This document shows positions 31,426 through 31,553 of a stretch of 31,553 bases of DNA, piece by piece (within the stretch, counting starts at the first letter, position 1; each line of letters opens with the position of its first letter). A model generated the notes under the pieces. It ran no database searches. It was not told the DNA's origin and saw only the letters and a list, made by a program, of their open reading frames with translations. The position numbers and the translations under genes were made by a program. This stretch comes from C-114 sp963745405 (lineage in GTDB: Bacteria > Chloroflexota > Limnocylindria > Limnocylindrales > CSP1-4), in assembly GCA_963745405.1 (NCBI GenBank), contig CAVUWY010000001.1, forward strand, positions 1-31,553. The letters are read 5' to 3'.

Positions 31426-31553
31426 AGTGGCCAGCCGATCGCGGCACATTCGCGGGGAGCCAACCACCCTCGTCGACGACACCTTCGCAGCAGCGCGAAG
31501 GCCACGGTTCACCCTGCGCACATTCCGGAACACTGGCGGACGGTGGAGCCCTC

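Noticed and set aside
31333..31533. Protein-coding start of the minus-strand frame beginning at 31533
   Set aside because: The frame runs into the transposase in a wrong phase; only the first part is faintly protein-like and no signal supports it.

Overview
The window reads as one contig from a GC-rich bacterium with standard-code genes. A dnaG-rpoD pair, a DUF2630 protein, GTG starts and short leaders suggest a Chloroflexota (Limnocylindria-like) or, less likely, an actinobacterium-like host. This placement is inference from gene style; no rRNA is present to settle it.

Part one (1-19928) is chromosomal backbone. It starts with the 3' part of a Pro/Ala-rich zinc-ribbon membrane protein with a discoidin-like C-terminal domain. 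Next come a GIY-YIG-like protein divergent from a short-form 6-phosphogluconate dehydrogenase, an SRPBCC protein, a small membrane protein, a DUF2630 protein overlapping a nitroreductase, and a serine hydrolase of the beta-lactamase/DD-peptidase fold. The macromolecular-synthesis pair dnaG-rpoD follows behind a striking cluster of four DNA dyads, then a PAS-like protein. A convergent gap of about 435 bp holds five copies of a 15-bp dyad and a 16/17-bp tandem repeat. After it lie an XRE-type regulator, a membrane protein, an ABC exporter (ATPase plus FtsX-like permease) divergent from a NarL-type two-component system, and a two-domain sulfurtransferase.

Part two (tRNA-Asn at 19929-20003 to the end) looks like a genomic island. 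It holds many small single-gene units (lipoproteins, small membrane proteins, unknowns, an Imm26-family immunity protein and a possible Imm1-like one), a tyrosine recombinase and an internally deleted IS110-type transposase. Many of these genes are broken. Most intact ones carry a TANNNT hexamer 6-7 nt before the start codon, which suggests leaderless transcription. A 61-bp promoter-plus-start segment occurs twice, 2.47 kb apart in direct orientation.

Several reading frames are interrupted by 1-5 nt indels (serine hydrolase, dnaG, a two-TM protein, integrase, an unknown gene, Imm26). The dnaG case merges primase and sigma factor into one spurious giant frame. Because dnaG is essential, at least some indels are probably sequence errors; in the island, real decay is equally possible.
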